Source: an uncultured bacterium
Lineage (GTDB): Bacteria; Bacillota_I; Bacilli_A; Erysipelotrichales; Erysipelotrichaceae
Length of the DNA stretch: 64,000 nt
NCBI GenBank assembly: GCA_903847945.1
Contig: CAINEY010000011.1
Location: forward strand, 1-64,000
Reading direction: 5' to 3'
A program made the translations under genes and the position numbers. The notes below the pieces were generated by a model. It was not told where the DNA came from, did not search any database, and was given only the letters and a program-made list of their open reading frames with translations. This document shows positions 1-9,759 of the stretch, piece by piece. Position 1 is the first letter of the stretch. Every line of letters begins with the position of its first letter.

Positions 1-4
1 CAAT

Positions 5-1150
5 ATGTCGAATGCGCAACTCAATTCCATGTATACGGTGTTGGGTTGGGTCTTCGTCTTCGGATACATCCCCAGCGGTATCCTGAGTGATCGCTTCTCC
101 GCGAAGAAACTGTTGGCGATGTCCCTGTTCTTCACGGGTTTAGGTGGTCTGTGGTTTGCTCAGATTCCGACGTATTCGTTTGTGGTCTACATCTTCGCTA
201 TTTGGGGATTCTTCTCGGTGTTCACCTTCTGGAGCGCCCACATGAAGATCGTCAAACTCCTGGCTTCCGAAAAAGAACAGGGGACGTTCTTTGGGATCTT
301 GGATGGAGGCCGTGGGGTCGTTGAAGCGTTGTTGGCGTCCTTGGCGCTGTTCATCTTCTCCGGTATCTTGGGCGACAGCCTGAACCTCGTCGACAAACGC
401 GAAGCGTTGGTTGCTGTCATCTACATGTATTCGGCCGTGCTCTTGCTTACCTCGGTCTTGATTTGGTTCTTCGTTCAGGACGACAAAAAAGTCTTGGCCA
501 ACGATGCCTCCAAACGCGATGCCGTCAAATCTGAAAAGTTTAGCTTCAAAGACTTGAAAGTCATCTTCAAGAATAAGACAATCTACTTGCATGGCGGAAT
601 CATCTTCATGGGTTATGCCGTGTTCTGGACCGTGTATTACCTCGGCTGGTTCTTGGAAACTTACGTCGGTGTCGATCCGGTGTCTGTGGCTTCCACGATG
701 GTTATCGTGCTCTGGATGCGTCCGGTGGGCGGATTCCTGGGTGGTTTCTTGGCCGATAAGATCGGTAAAGCCAACGTTCAGATGGGCTCCCTGACGGGTG
801 CTGCGGCCTGCTTATTGGCCATCTCCTTCTTACCGGCCGCCGGTAACGGGGCATTGTTCTCGGGTCTGATCGTCCTGTTGGGCGTCTTCCTGTACATGAT
901 CCGCGGAACCTACTGGTCCTTGCTGGGTGATTATAAGATCGAAGCCGCTGTCTTGGGTACCGCGATCGGAGCCATCTCCTTCGTCGGTTACTTACCGGAC
1001 ATCATTCTGCCGGAATTCAACAGTTTCTTGTGGCGTACCTTTGGAGACATGGGCGGATTTAATGCCTACTTCATCTCCAGTGCTGTCTTAGGGTTGATTG
1101 GTGTCGTCCTGGCCTTTGTGTTCGGACGCATGACCAAGAAAGGGAAATAA
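5..1150 (+). CDS. MFS transporter (N-terminus probably truncated by window edge)
   Basis: Multi-TM ORF with MFS-like loop GYIPSGILSDRFSAKK; ORF begins at window edge inside a TM region. Confidence 0.8.
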   Translation: MSNAQLNSMYTVLGWVFVFGYIPSGILSDRFSAKKLLAMSLFFTGLGGLWFAQIPTYSFVVYIFAIWGFFSVFTFWSAHMKIVKLLASEKEQGTFFGILDGGRGVVEALLASLALFIFSGILGDSLNLVDKREALVAVIYMYSAVLLLTSVLIWFFVQDDKKVLANDASKRDAVKSEKFSFKDLKVIFKNKTIYLHGGIIFMGYAVFWTVYYLGWFLETYVGVDPVSVASTMVIVLWMRPVGGFLGGFLADKIGKANVQMGSLTGAAACLLAISFLPAAGNGALFSGLIVLLGVFLYMIRGTYWSLLGDYKIEAAVLGTAIGAISFVGYLPDIILPEFNSFLWRTFGDMGGFNAYFISSAVLGLIGVVLAFVFGRMTKKGK

Positions 1151-1164
1151 GTCTAAGTGACCGC

Positions 1165-1962
1165 ATGAACCTCGTCTGTCTTGTCAAGTGTATCCCGGAT
1201 GTCGGGGAAATCACGATCGATCCCGTTCGCCATGTCTTGGTGCGCGAGAATCTGGATCTGGTGATCAACCCGGAAGACGCGCAGGCCGTGGCCATCGCCT
1301 TATCGGTCAAACGCCGTTTTCAAAACACCCGCATCACCGTGGTGTCGATGGGTCCGCCCAACGCCAAACCGCTGGTGGAGGATCTCTTGCGGCTAGGTGT
1401 GGATCATGCGGTCTTCCTTTGTGACCCAAGCTTTGGCGGGAGTGATACGTATGCCACCAGCACGATTCTGGCGAAGGCGCTTCAATCGATCCCCTTCGAT
1501 TGGATCCTGAGTGGAACCCATACCTTGGATGGCGATACGGCGCATGTGCCAGCTCAAATCGCCCAAGCACTTTCTCTTAATCATCTGTCGCACCTTACTG
1601 CCGTGGATCTCTCCATGGCGGAACAACATACCTTGATTGTCGATAGCGAGGATGATCACACGATCACCCGCATCGCCATCGATGCTCCGGGGATCCTGAG
1701 CTTCTCCAAAGAAGCCCCCTTCAAATTGCCTTATGTCGCTTATGATGATCTGGACAAAGACGTCTCGGATCGACTAAGTGTTAAAACGCACCAGGATTTG
1801 GGACTCAAAAGAACACAAATCGGCTTCGAAGGCTCCAAAACCAAGGTCATCAACACCTTCGTTCCGACAAGACCTTCGAAAGCCAAGATCGTGGTCCAAC
1901 TCAACGACGAGGGCCTCGATACGGTCATCGACACCTTCAAAACGTGGGGGTATCTCCCATGA
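1165..1962 (+). CDS. etfB: Electron transfer flavoprotein beta subunit
   Basis: EtfB-like N-terminus MNLVCLVKCIPDV and INPEDAQAVAIAL; followed directly by an EtfA-like ORF. Confidence 0.88.
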   Translation: MNLVCLVKCIPDVGEITIDPVRHVLVRENLDLVINPEDAQAVAIALSVKRRFQNTRITVVSMGPPNAKPLVEDLLRLGVDHAVFLCDPSFGGSDTYATSTILAKALQSIPFDWILSGTHTLDGDTAHVPAQIAQALSLNHLSHLTAVDLSMAEQHTLIVDSEDDHTITRIAIDAPGILSFSKEAPFKLPYVAYDDLDKDVSDRLSVKTHQDLGLKRTQIGFEGSKTKVINTFVPTRPSKAKIVVQLNDEGLDTVIDTFKTWGYLP

Positions 1963-2912
1963 GAATCCTGATCCTGATCGATTCCTGTCATCCGGAACTC
2001 ACCCGAGAACTCAGTGCTGTCGCACACGAGCTGACACGTGACCCGAAACTGCACGGAATCGCCTTCGATCCGACGATCTCGCCTAAAGAGAGTACGCTGG
2101 ATATCCTGCATACCCCAACTCAGCCCATTCCGGCTGTCGATCAGGCGGCCATCATTTCCGCCATCCTCAGCCTTCTTCACACTACGCCGTTTAAAGCGAT
2201 TCTGGTTCCGGCAACCCCTTTTGGCCGTCAGATCGCTCCGCGCTTGGCAATGGCGCTTCACACTGGTCTTGTGGCCGATGTGACCCAGATTCAAAGCACG
2301 GAACATGGACTGGTCATGATCCGTCCGGCCTACTCCGGTAAGCTCATGGCCTCCATCGTCAATACCGCTGACGGACCACTCATGATGAGTATCCGTCAAG
2401 GCGTCTTTAGTGGGGACCATCTTCCGACGAAAACTCCCAGCCGTCATGTCTTGGCGGCATCGGTTCAGTTGAGCCCCGGGATACGTATCCTGGAAAGCCG
2501 TCCCAAAACAATGACCGAGGACATCCGACAGGCGAAGATCTTAGTCTCCGGCGGGGGTGGAATCCAACACCACTTCAAGGAACTTCATCGCTTGGCTGAG
2601 GTCTTAGGTGCTTCCGTTTCCGCCAGCCGTCGCATCGTCGACAGCGGCATCGTCTCCCGCAAGATCCAGGTGGGTCAATCGGGTAAAACCGTCAGTCCTG
2701 ACCTTTATGTGGCTCTGGGGATCTCCGGATCCGTCCAGCACATCGAAGGTTTACGCAACATCAAGCATCTGGTGGTGGTCAACACCAACCCCAATGCCCC
2801 GCTCACAGCACTCGCGGACCTCGTGGTCGAGGGCGATGCCGTGGAGTTCATACATCGATTCACAGAACGCATCCGACAGCGCGATGCAGAAGGAGCAACT
2901 CATGGACGTTAA
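1959..2912 (+). CDS. etfA: Electron transfer flavoprotein alpha subunit
   Basis: FAD-domain signature VGQSGKTVSPDLYVALGISGSVQHIEGL; start chosen at MRILIL, overlapping the etfB stop (ATGA). Confidence 0.9.
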   Translation: MRILILIDSCHPELTRELSAVAHELTRDPKLHGIAFDPTISPKESTLDILHTPTQPIPAVDQAAIISAILSLLHTTPFKAILVPATPFGRQIAPRLAMALHTGLVADVTQIQSTEHGLVMIRPAYSGKLMASIVNTADGPLMMSIRQGVFSGDHLPTKTPSRHVLAASVQLSPGIRILESRPKTMTEDIRQAKILVSGGGGIQHHFKELHRLAEVLGASVSASRRIVDSGIVSRKIQVGQSGKTVSPDLYVALGISGSVQHIEGLRNIKHLVVVNTNPNAPLTALADLVVEGDAVEFIHRFTERIRQRDAEGATHGR

Positions 2913-3681
2913 AGATTTCAGTTTGGATTGGTTCTCGCTCAAAGGCAAGAACGCGATCGTCACCGGCGGTAACAGCGGATTGGGTCATGCCTTTTCCGTG
3001 GCTCTAGCCAAAGGCGGAGCCAATGTCATGGCCGTGTCCATCATGGATGATGACGGCGAAACCAAAGAACTCGTTGAAGCCGAAGGCCGTCAATACAAAT
3101 ACGTGCGTGCCGACATCACCGCCGATGGCGAATGTTTCCGCGTCGTCAAGGATTGCGTCGACACCTGGGGTCACATCGACATCCTGGTCAACTGTGCCGG
3201 GATCTGCATCAACATCGAAGACGTGACCAAATTTACCCGCAAAGAATGGGACAAAATGATCGCGGTCAACCTGACGGCTGCCTTTGAAATGACCCATGAA
3301 GCCTTGAAGTACATGATTCCGCAGAACCGCGGCAAGATCATCAACATCGCCTCGCTCTTCTCGTTCTTGGGCGGCCAATGGTCTCCGGCGTATGCATCCA
3401 CCAAACACGGCATCGTGGGCTTGAGCAAAGCCATGTGCGATGAACTGGGTCAATTCAACATCCAGGTCAATGCCATCGCACCGGGCTATTTCGCCACCAA
3501 ACTGACGGAAAAGACCCGCAGCAACCCCGAACGCAACAAGACCATCCTATCCCACATCCCCGCCAACCGTTGGGGCTGGTTAGCGGATCTGATGGGCACC
3601 TGCGTCTTCTTGGCCAGTGATGCCTCCAACTACGTCAACGGTCACACGTTAACGGTCGACGGCGGATACTTGATGCGGTAA
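2902..3681 (+). CDS. SDR family oxidoreductase
   Basis: GGNSGLGHAF nucleotide motif, YASTKHG catalytic YxxxK, C-terminal VDGGYLMR; start ATG 2902 after AAGGAG. Confidence 0.92.
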   Translation: MDVKDFSLDWFSLKGKNAIVTGGNSGLGHAFSVALAKGGANVMAVSIMDDDGETKELVEAEGRQYKYVRADITADGECFRVVKDCVDTWGHIDILVNCAGICINIEDVTKFTRKEWDKMIAVNLTAAFEMTHEALKYMIPQNRGKIINIASLFSFLGGQWSPAYASTKHGIVGLSKAMCDELGQFNIQVNAIAPGYFATKLTEKTRSNPERNKTILSHIPANRWGWLADLMGTCVFLASDASNYVNGHTLTVDGGYLMR

Positions 3682-3715
3682 GAGTGCTTCGGCATTCTTA
3701 CTGGAAAGGAGTCGT

Positions 3716-5149
3716 ATGAGCGATAAATACCTGATTGGTGTGGACAGCGGTTCGCAAAGCACCAAAGTCTACATCTTCAATCAGCGCGGGGAAGTCGTGG
3801 TGACAGCCAGTGAAGGTCTCAAACCCATGATGACCCGCCAACCCGGTTACGTCGAACATCCCGATGATGACTTGTGGGACAGCTTACGCATCGTCCTCAA
3901 GAAAGTCATGAAAGAGTTCAAGGGCGATGTGAAGGACATCTTAGGGGTCGGTCTGTGTTCGATCCGGTGCTGCCGCGTGTTCATGAAACACGACGGAACC
4001 CTTCAAGCCCCCATCATGAGCTGGATGGATGTGCGTGCGTATCAGACTTTTGAGGATGATCCCGAGATCGGTTATACGTGTTCAACCTCCGGGTATCTGA
4101 CCCATCGGCTAACCGGACAATTCAAAGAAATGGCGGCCAATGCCTATCAATGGCAGTTCCCGGTCGACATGGACACGTGGGACTGGTCCACCGATGAAAC
4201 CTACGTTAATGGTTTCAAGATCCCGCGCAACAAGCTCTTGGACATTCAAGTGCCCGGTACGGTCTTAGGATACGTGACCGAAAAGGCGCATCAGGAAACG
4301 GGGTTGCCCGTGGGCTTACCAGTCGTTTCCACCGCCAACGATAAAGCCGTTGAAGCGTTGGGTGCCGGCCTAATCACGCCCAATGTGGGACTCCTCTCGC
4401 TGGGGACCTACATTGCCTCCATGGTGCACGGTTCCAAAAACATCCCGACGGCGACCAACTTCTTCACCAACCTGGCCTGTATTCCGCACCAGTACCTCTA
4501 CGAAAGCGGCGGGATCCGTCGCGGCATGTGGCTGATTTCCTGGTATAAATTCATCATCGGCGACGAATATGCCGCCAAAGCCAAAGCGTTGGGACTTCCC
4601 GTGGAAGACCTCTTGGCGAAGGAAGCTGAGAAGGTTCCTGTGGGATCCGATGGGCTCATGACGATTCCTGACTGGTTGGCTCCGGCCTCTCAGTTGTGGC
4701 GTAAAGGGCTCATGGTGGGTTTTGATGAACGCCATACGCGCGGTCACATTTACCGGTCCCTCTTGGAAGGCATCGCGTTGACGCTGATGAACCATTACAC
4801 CGCCATGACCGATGAGTTGGGAATCCATCCCGACAAGCTCATTGTCTCCGGTGGAGGCTCCAACAGCGATCTGTACATGCAGATGATTGCCGATATGTAC
4901 GGGGTTAAAGCCGTACGGAATACCGTCAATGGAGCGGCTGCCTTAGGTTCAGCCATCTGTGTGGCGGTAGCAACCGGCCTCTATCCCGACTTCGCAACAG
5001 CCGTCAAAGCCATGGTCGAAGAGAAGGATGAGTTTATTCCCAACATGGACAACCATGCGAAGTACCGGGCTTTCAATGCCGTCTACAAGCAGTTGCCCAA
5101 GCTCATGGAAGAACCGCTCAAAGCGATTCACCAAGGTTTCAATTCTTAA
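3716..5149 (+). CDS. FGGY-family carbohydrate kinase (xylulokinase-like)
   Basis: GVDSGSQSTKVYIF N-terminal phosphate motif and VSGGGSNSDLYMQMIADMYG FGGY C-terminal motif. Confidence 0.9.
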   Translation: MSDKYLIGVDSGSQSTKVYIFNQRGEVVVTASEGLKPMMTRQPGYVEHPDDDLWDSLRIVLKKVMKEFKGDVKDILGVGLCSIRCCRVFMKHDGTLQAPIMSWMDVRAYQTFEDDPEIGYTCSTSGYLTHRLTGQFKEMAANAYQWQFPVDMDTWDWSTDETYVNGFKIPRNKLLDIQVPGTVLGYVTEKAHQETGLPVGLPVVSTANDKAVEALGAGLITPNVGLLSLGTYIASMVHGSKNIPTATNFFTNLACIPHQYLYESGGIRRGMWLISWYKFIIGDEYAAKAKALGLPVEDLLAKEAEKVPVGSDGLMTIPDWLAPASQLWRKGLMVGFDERHTRGHIYRSLLEGIALTLMNHYTAMTDELGIHPDKLIVSGGGSNSDLYMQMIADMYGVKAVRNTVNGAAALGSAICVAVATGLYPDFATAVKAMVEEKDEFIPNMDNHAKYRAFNAVYKQLPKLMEEPLKAIHQGFNS

Positions 5150-5156
5150 GTATTCA

Positions 5157-5180
5157 GGCAAGGAAATCCTTGCCTTTTTT
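5157..5180 (+). terminator. Rho-independent terminator
   Basis: GGCAAGG-aaat-CCTTGCC followed by T run. Confidence 0.85.
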
Positions 5181-5236
5181 ATGCCCAAACGTGAGGGGAG
5201 AAGGATATAGTGCTAAAATATGAGGTGTAAGAACTC

Positions 5237-6412
5237 ATGAACTACCTCTTCTTCTCCCCCCATTTCCCTCAAAATTTCCAGTACTTCGTCAACGCCTTGG
5301 CTACTCGCGGAATCAAGGTTTTTGGGATTGGGCCGGTGGAACGCTGGGAACTCAGTCCGCTCTTGCAGCGCCATTTGACGGATTATGTCAAAGTCGGGGA
5401 TCTGGAGAATTATGATCACGTTTATCGTGCTGTAGCCTATTTGTCATCGGTCTACGGGAAGTTTGACCGATTCGAATCCCACAATGAACACTGGCTCGAA
5501 CAAGATGCCCGCTTTCGAACTGATTTCAATATCCCGGGATTGAAACAGGATGAAGCTCAAACCATCAAACGTAAATCGAAGATGAAGGCGGTCTTCCGCA
5601 AGCTTCAGATCCCGGTGGCGGATGGGGCCGTGATCACTTCCTTGGAACACGCTAAAACCTTGGCATCGTCCATCGGGTATCCCGTACTCGTCAAACCCGA
5701 TAAAGGGGTCGGAGCGACGTATACGTACAAGCTTGATTCCGAAAAGGCGCTGATCGATTTCTATGCCACCAAGCCTTCGTTGGAGTTCATTCTGGAAGCT
5801 TATATCGATGCGCCGATCGAGACCTTCGATGGTTTAGTCGATCAGCACGGCAAGATCATCTTCACCAACTCCTTCGTCTACAACTGCGGGGTCATGGATC
5901 TGGTCAACAAAGGTCTTGATATGTATTACTACACCCGTCGGATCATTCCCAAGGACTTGGAGAAGACCGGGAAAGCTTTAGTCAAAGCCTTTGATCTGAA
6001 AGAGCGATTCTTTCACTTCGAATTCTTTCGTCAGAGTGACGGAACCCTGATGGCCTTGGAAATCAACGTTCGTCCGCCGGGAGGACTCTCGATGGACATG
6101 TTTAACTACGCCAACGATGAAGATCTGTATGGGGCTTATGCGGATGTGGTGATGGGGAATCCCACATCGATCCGCAATACGCGTCCGTATCACGTCATCT
6201 ACATTGGACTCAAACATCAGCACCTCTCCCAACTGGTGACGCCACTCGAGGAGAGCTTGGCGAAACTGAAGGATCAGGTGATGGTGGATAGTCCGGTACC
6301 CGACATCTTTTCTGCGGCCATGGGGAATCGGGCCATCATCATGCGTCATCCCGATGAAGCATGGCTGTTGAAGGCGACTGAGCAATTGATGGCGTTAAAA
6401 TCGTCGACGTAA
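5237..6412 (+). CDS. ATP-grasp domain ligase (carboxylate-amine ligase-like)
   Basis: ATP-grasp features: YPVLVKPDKGVGATYTYKL, FEFFRQSDGTLMALEINVRPPGG. Confidence 0.85.
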   Translation: MNYLFFSPHFPQNFQYFVNALATRGIKVFGIGPVERWELSPLLQRHLTDYVKVGDLENYDHVYRAVAYLSSVYGKFDRFESHNEHWLEQDARFRTDFNIPGLKQDEAQTIKRKSKMKAVFRKLQIPVADGAVITSLEHAKTLASSIGYPVLVKPDKGVGATYTYKLDSEKALIDFYATKPSLEFILEAYIDAPIETFDGLVDQHGKIIFTNSFVYNCGVMDLVNKGLDMYYYTRRIIPKDLEKTGKALVKAFDLKERFFHFEFFRQSDGTLMALEINVRPPGGLSMDMFNYANDEDLYGAYADVVMGNPTSIRNTRPYHVIYIGLKHQHLSQLVTPLEESLAKLKDQVMVDSPVPDIFSAAMGNRAIIMRHPDEAWLLKATEQLMALKSST

Positions 6413-6438
6413 GTTGGCGTGAAGGGGAGGACTTGGGG

Positions 6439-7194
6439 ATGCAGGTGGAGTATCGCGAGGAGTTCAGTGATCGGTTGAATCGTCCAATGGCTTTCAAAGT
6501 GTATGGCCATGCCGGAAAGATCTTAATGATCTTCCCAACCTCCGGCGGCCGCTTCTATGAGGCCGAAGACTTCGGGATCATTGACGCCCTCAGCCTGTTT
6601 ATCAACACTGGGTTGATCCGGGTGGTAACCCCGGATTCGATCGATGCGGAATCCTGGCTCAAAGACGGGAAAACCGCAGTCGATAAAGCACGGCTGCATA
6701 ATGCTTACGATGCCTACATCGTGGATGAACTGTGCCCTTGGGTGCGTCAACACACCGGCAATCACGATCGCTTCATGGTGAGCGGGTGTTCCATGGGTGG
6801 GTATCACAGTGCCAACTTCTTCTTCCGTCATCCCGATGTTTTTGATACACTGATTGCCTTATCCGGCATCTATGATGCGCGGATCCATGTAGGTGAAGCT
6901 CTGCACGAACCGGACGTGTACTTCAACTCGCCCGTGGATTACCTCAAGAACCTCACCGATGAGCACTACCTGGAAGCGTATCGGAATTCCACGATCATCC
7001 TGGCGTGCGGTCAAGGTGCCTTTGAAGCGGATTCCCTCAACGATACCCGGCACTTGGAGTGGGTTCTGCACGAAAAGAATATTCCAGCCTGGATCGATTT
7101 CTGGGGTGAAGATGTCCATCACGATTGGGTGTGGTGGCGAAAGATGATGTTGTATTATGTCGGAAAACTGGAGGAATTCGGGGTCATCGGATAA
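6439..7194 (+). CDS. Alpha/beta hydrolase, putative esterase (COG4947-like)
   Basis: Nucleophile elbow SGCSMGGYHSANFFFRHPDVFD; GGGGAGGA SD favours ATG 6439 over TTG 6433. Confidence 0.8.
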   Translation: MQVEYREEFSDRLNRPMAFKVYGHAGKILMIFPTSGGRFYEAEDFGIIDALSLFINTGLIRVVTPDSIDAESWLKDGKTAVDKARLHNAYDAYIVDELCPWVRQHTGNHDRFMVSGCSMGGYHSANFFFRHPDVFDTLIALSGIYDARIHVGEALHEPDVYFNSPVDYLKNLTDEHYLEAYRNSTIILACGQGAFEADSLNDTRHLEWVLHEKNIPAWIDFWGEDVHHDWVWWRKMMLYYVGKLEEFGVIG

Positions 7195-7232
7195 CGATGA
7201 CCTTTTTCTTAAAAAGGGGTATAATGAGCACT

Positions 7233-7796
7233 ATGAAACCCACGATTTCGTATACTGACCTCTTTTGGTCTTTCTTTAAAATCAACCTGGTCACTTTTGG
7301 GGGTGGATTTGTGATCATGCCGATCATTAAAAAGACCTTTGTGGAACGCAAAGGACTGTTGGATGAAGCCGAAATGATCGACATGATTGCCTTAGCCCAG
7401 TCGATTCCCGGCGTCATGGCCATCAACACCTCGATGTTGGTGGGGCATAAACTCAAAGGAGTCAAAGGCGCCTTGGTGGCGATGATCGGTGGATTCTTAC
7501 CGCCGTTGATCGTTTTGTCCGTGATTTCATTCTTTTATGTGGCCTTTCAAACCAATCCCATCATTTTAGCGATGTTGCGTGGCATGCGCGGAGCCGTGAC
7601 TGCGGTTCTCTTTGTGTCGTCGTACTCGATGCTGAAGAGTGTCTTGAAAGCGGATGTCCCGTTTGCCCTCACGATGATGATCAGTGCATTCTTGATCGGT
7701 TGGTTGACGGATCTCTCAGTGGCGTATTTGATGTTGGGAGCCGGAACGATCGGCTACTTCTATTACACGCATTTGCGTCCGGAGGTCAAGGCATGA
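7233..7796 (+). CDS. Chromate transporter (ChrA N-domain type half protein)
   Basis: FGGGFVIMPIIKKTFVERKG...AQSIPGVMAINTSMLVGHK; ideal -10 TATAAT 7220-7225 suggests ATG 7233 is the start (in-frame ATG 7224 overlaps the -10). Confidence 0.88.
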   Translation: MKPTISYTDLFWSFFKINLVTFGGGFVIMPIIKKTFVERKGLLDEAEMIDMIALAQSIPGVMAINTSMLVGHKLKGVKGALVAMIGGFLPPLIVLSVISFFYVAFQTNPIILAMLRGMRGAVTAVLFVSSYSMLKSVLKADVPFALTMMISAFLIGWLTDLSVAYLMLGAGTIGYFYYTHLRPEVKA

Positions 7797-8350
7797 CCTT
7801 ACTTTGGGAGCTTCTATGGACGTTCATGCTGATTGGCATCTCGGCTTTTGGCGGAGGTTATGCCGTCATGCCGTTGATCCAGAAATACGTGGTGGATGGT
7901 CCGGGTTGGATCACCCTGACGGAACTAGCCGACATCACGTCAATCTCGCAGATGACGCCGGGTCCCATCATGATCAATGCAGCGACCTTCGTGGGTATCA
8001 AGACGGCCGGACTTCTTGGGGGATTGATCGCGACCTTAGGTTCGGTGATCCCTTCGTTCTTCCTGGTGTGGATCTTAGCCATCGTTTTCGAACGTCACGG
8101 GAAACTGACCTTCATTCAAAACATCATGAAGGGCTTGCGTCCAACCATCGTCGGCTTGATTGCCGTTGCGGCAGTAACGCTCTTCCAAGCTTCATTGTTT
8201 ACATCAGGCCAGCTAAGCCTCTCCACAGTGGAATGGCCGGCGGTCATGGCCTTCATTGTGATACTGAGTCTGTCTCTTAAAACCAAACTCGATACGATCG
8301 TGTTGGTTGGTTTGGGTGGCGCGATCGGTTTACTCTTCTTCTGGTTATAA
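7793..8350 (+). CDS. Chromate transporter (second half protein)
   Basis: FGGGYAVMPLIQKYVV...ISQMTPGPIMINAATFVG; ATGA overlap with upstream half. Confidence 0.88.
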   Translation: MTLLWELLWTFMLIGISAFGGGYAVMPLIQKYVVDGPGWITLTELADITSISQMTPGPIMINAATFVGIKTAGLLGGLIATLGSVIPSFFLVWILAIVFERHGKLTFIQNIMKGLRPTIVGLIAVAAVTLFQASLFTSGQLSLSTVEWPAVMAFIVILSLSLKTKLDTIVLVGLGGAIGLLFFWL

Positions 8351-8365
8351 CGGGAGGTACCCTCT

Positions 8366-9373
8366 ATGAGCCTGTTTGTTCCCCAGCGCTATGCGCATCC
8401 TCTGGATATCCGTGAAACGGAAATCGCCATCAAATTCATCAAAGATTTCTTTGAACATGATTTGGCCCGTCATTTAAACTTGACCCGGGTTTCAGCGCCA
8501 CTCTTTGTGCGCAAGAACACCGGACTCAATGATGACCTCAACGGGGTTGAACGACCGGTGGCGTTTGAAGTCAAATCGCTCAATGAAGAACCCGTGGAAG
8601 TGGTCCATTCCTTAGCCAAATGGAAACGCTTGGCATTAAAGCGCTATGGCTTTACGATCGGTGAAGGCCTCTACACCGACATGAATGCGATCCGTCGCGA
8701 TGAAGACACCGATAACCTGCATTCCATTTACGTGGATCAGTGGGATTGGGAGAAAGCCATCGCCAAAGCCGATCGCACGTACGCGACCCTAGCGAGTACC
8801 GTTCGTCAAATCTACGCCGTTATCCGCGATACGGAACTGGCAGTCTATCAGCGCTATCCTCAGTTTGCGCCGTTCTTGCCGGCTGAAATCACCTTTATCA
8901 GCACGCAGGAGCTTGAAGATCGTTATCCCAACCTGGATCCCAAAGGAAGGGAAGATGCGATCTGTAAGGAAAAGAAAGCTGTCTTTATCTTCCAGATCGG
9001 TGATCTCTTGAAATCCGGAACCAAGCATGACGGTCGGGCACCTGACTACGATGACTGGAGCCTCAACGGCGACATCGTCGTCTACAACCCGATCTTGGAG
9101 CGTGCGTTTGAACTCTCCTCGATGGGCATCCGGGTCGATGAACAAGCCTTGGATGAACAACTGACCAAAGCTAAGGCCGATGCGCGTCGGGCGTATCCCT
9201 TCCATCAAGCCCTTCTCGCCGGAGAGTTACCCTACTCGATGGGCGGGGGGATCGGTCAATCGCGCTTATGCATGTTTTATCTGCGCAAAGCGCACATCGG
9301 GGAAGTCCAAGCTTCGGTCTGGCCCGATGACATGGATGCGGCGTGTGAAGAAGCCAACATCAAACTTCTCTGA
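8366..9373 (+). CDS. asnA: Aspartate--ammonia ligase
   Basis: AsnA motifs [49 protein letters not shown]. Confidence 0.95.
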   Translation: MSLFVPQRYAHPLDIRETEIAIKFIKDFFEHDLARHLNLTRVSAPLFVRKNTGLNDDLNGVERPVAFEVKSLNEEPVEVVHSLAKWKRLALKRYGFTIGEGLYTDMNAIRRDEDTDNLHSIYVDQWDWEKAIAKADRTYATLASTVRQIYAVIRDTELAVYQRYPQFAPFLPAEITFISTQELEDRYPNLDPKGREDAICKEKKAVFIFQIGDLLKSGTKHDGRAPDYDDWSLNGDIVVYNPILERAFELSSMGIRVDEQALDEQLTKAKADARRAYPFHQALLAGELPYSMGGGIGQSRLCMFYLRKAHIGEVQASVWPDDMDAACEEANIKLL

Positions 9374-9732
9374 TGAAATCCAAATTCAATCTGGTGGCCT
9401 TTATCGGAGGAATCGGGATCTTGTTTTTACTCAACGATTTGATCGGGATGATTCAAAAACAAGCCTGGTTCGATGCGATCATCAACGTGGAACTGATCGC
9501 GTTGATGGCCTACTACATCTTTATCTACCCGCTCAAACCCCTCAACATGAACTCAGTGCTGATGGCCTTCATCGCCTTTCACTTCACGGTGGTGGGGATC
9601 GAAGCTCTTCTCGAACAGAACATCCTCAATCTCATCGTTTCCGGGGTGATCCTGGTGTTTGTCGCCGGGTATACCTGGTATGATCGTAAACACAAGTATC
9701 GCTTAAAACTCAACCTCAAATCCCGTCGATAA
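9373..9732 (+). CDS. Hypothetical small membrane protein
   Basis: ORF overlapping the asnA stop, several predicted TM segments. Confidence 0.6.
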   Translation: MKSKFNLVAFIGGIGILFLLNDLIGMIQKQAWFDAIINVELIALMAYYIFIYPLKPLNMNSVLMAFIAFHFTVVGIEALLEQNILNLIVSGVILVFVAGYTWYDRKHKYRLKLNLKSRR

Positions 9733-9759
9733 AAAAAGAATCAGCAAGGATTCTTTTTT
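9732..9759. terminator. Bidirectional terminator between convergent genes
   Basis: AAAAAAGAATC-agcaag-GATTCTTTTTT. Confidence 0.85.

Noticed and set aside
140-592. Long antisense ORFs opposite the MFS gene (and similar antisense ORFs throughout the ORF track)
   Set aside because: Shadow ORFs complementary to well-supported genes; low-complexity composition typical of antisense frames, no SD or recognisable domain.
2608-2901. N-terminal ~98-codon extension of the SDR ORF
   Set aside because: Overlaps etfA out of frame; SD AAGGAG and a typical SDR N-terminus support ATG 2902.
5468-5484. GATTCGAATCCC resembling a tRNA T-loop
   Set aside because: Lies inside the ATP-grasp CDS in frame, with no acceptor/anticodon stems or CCA around it.
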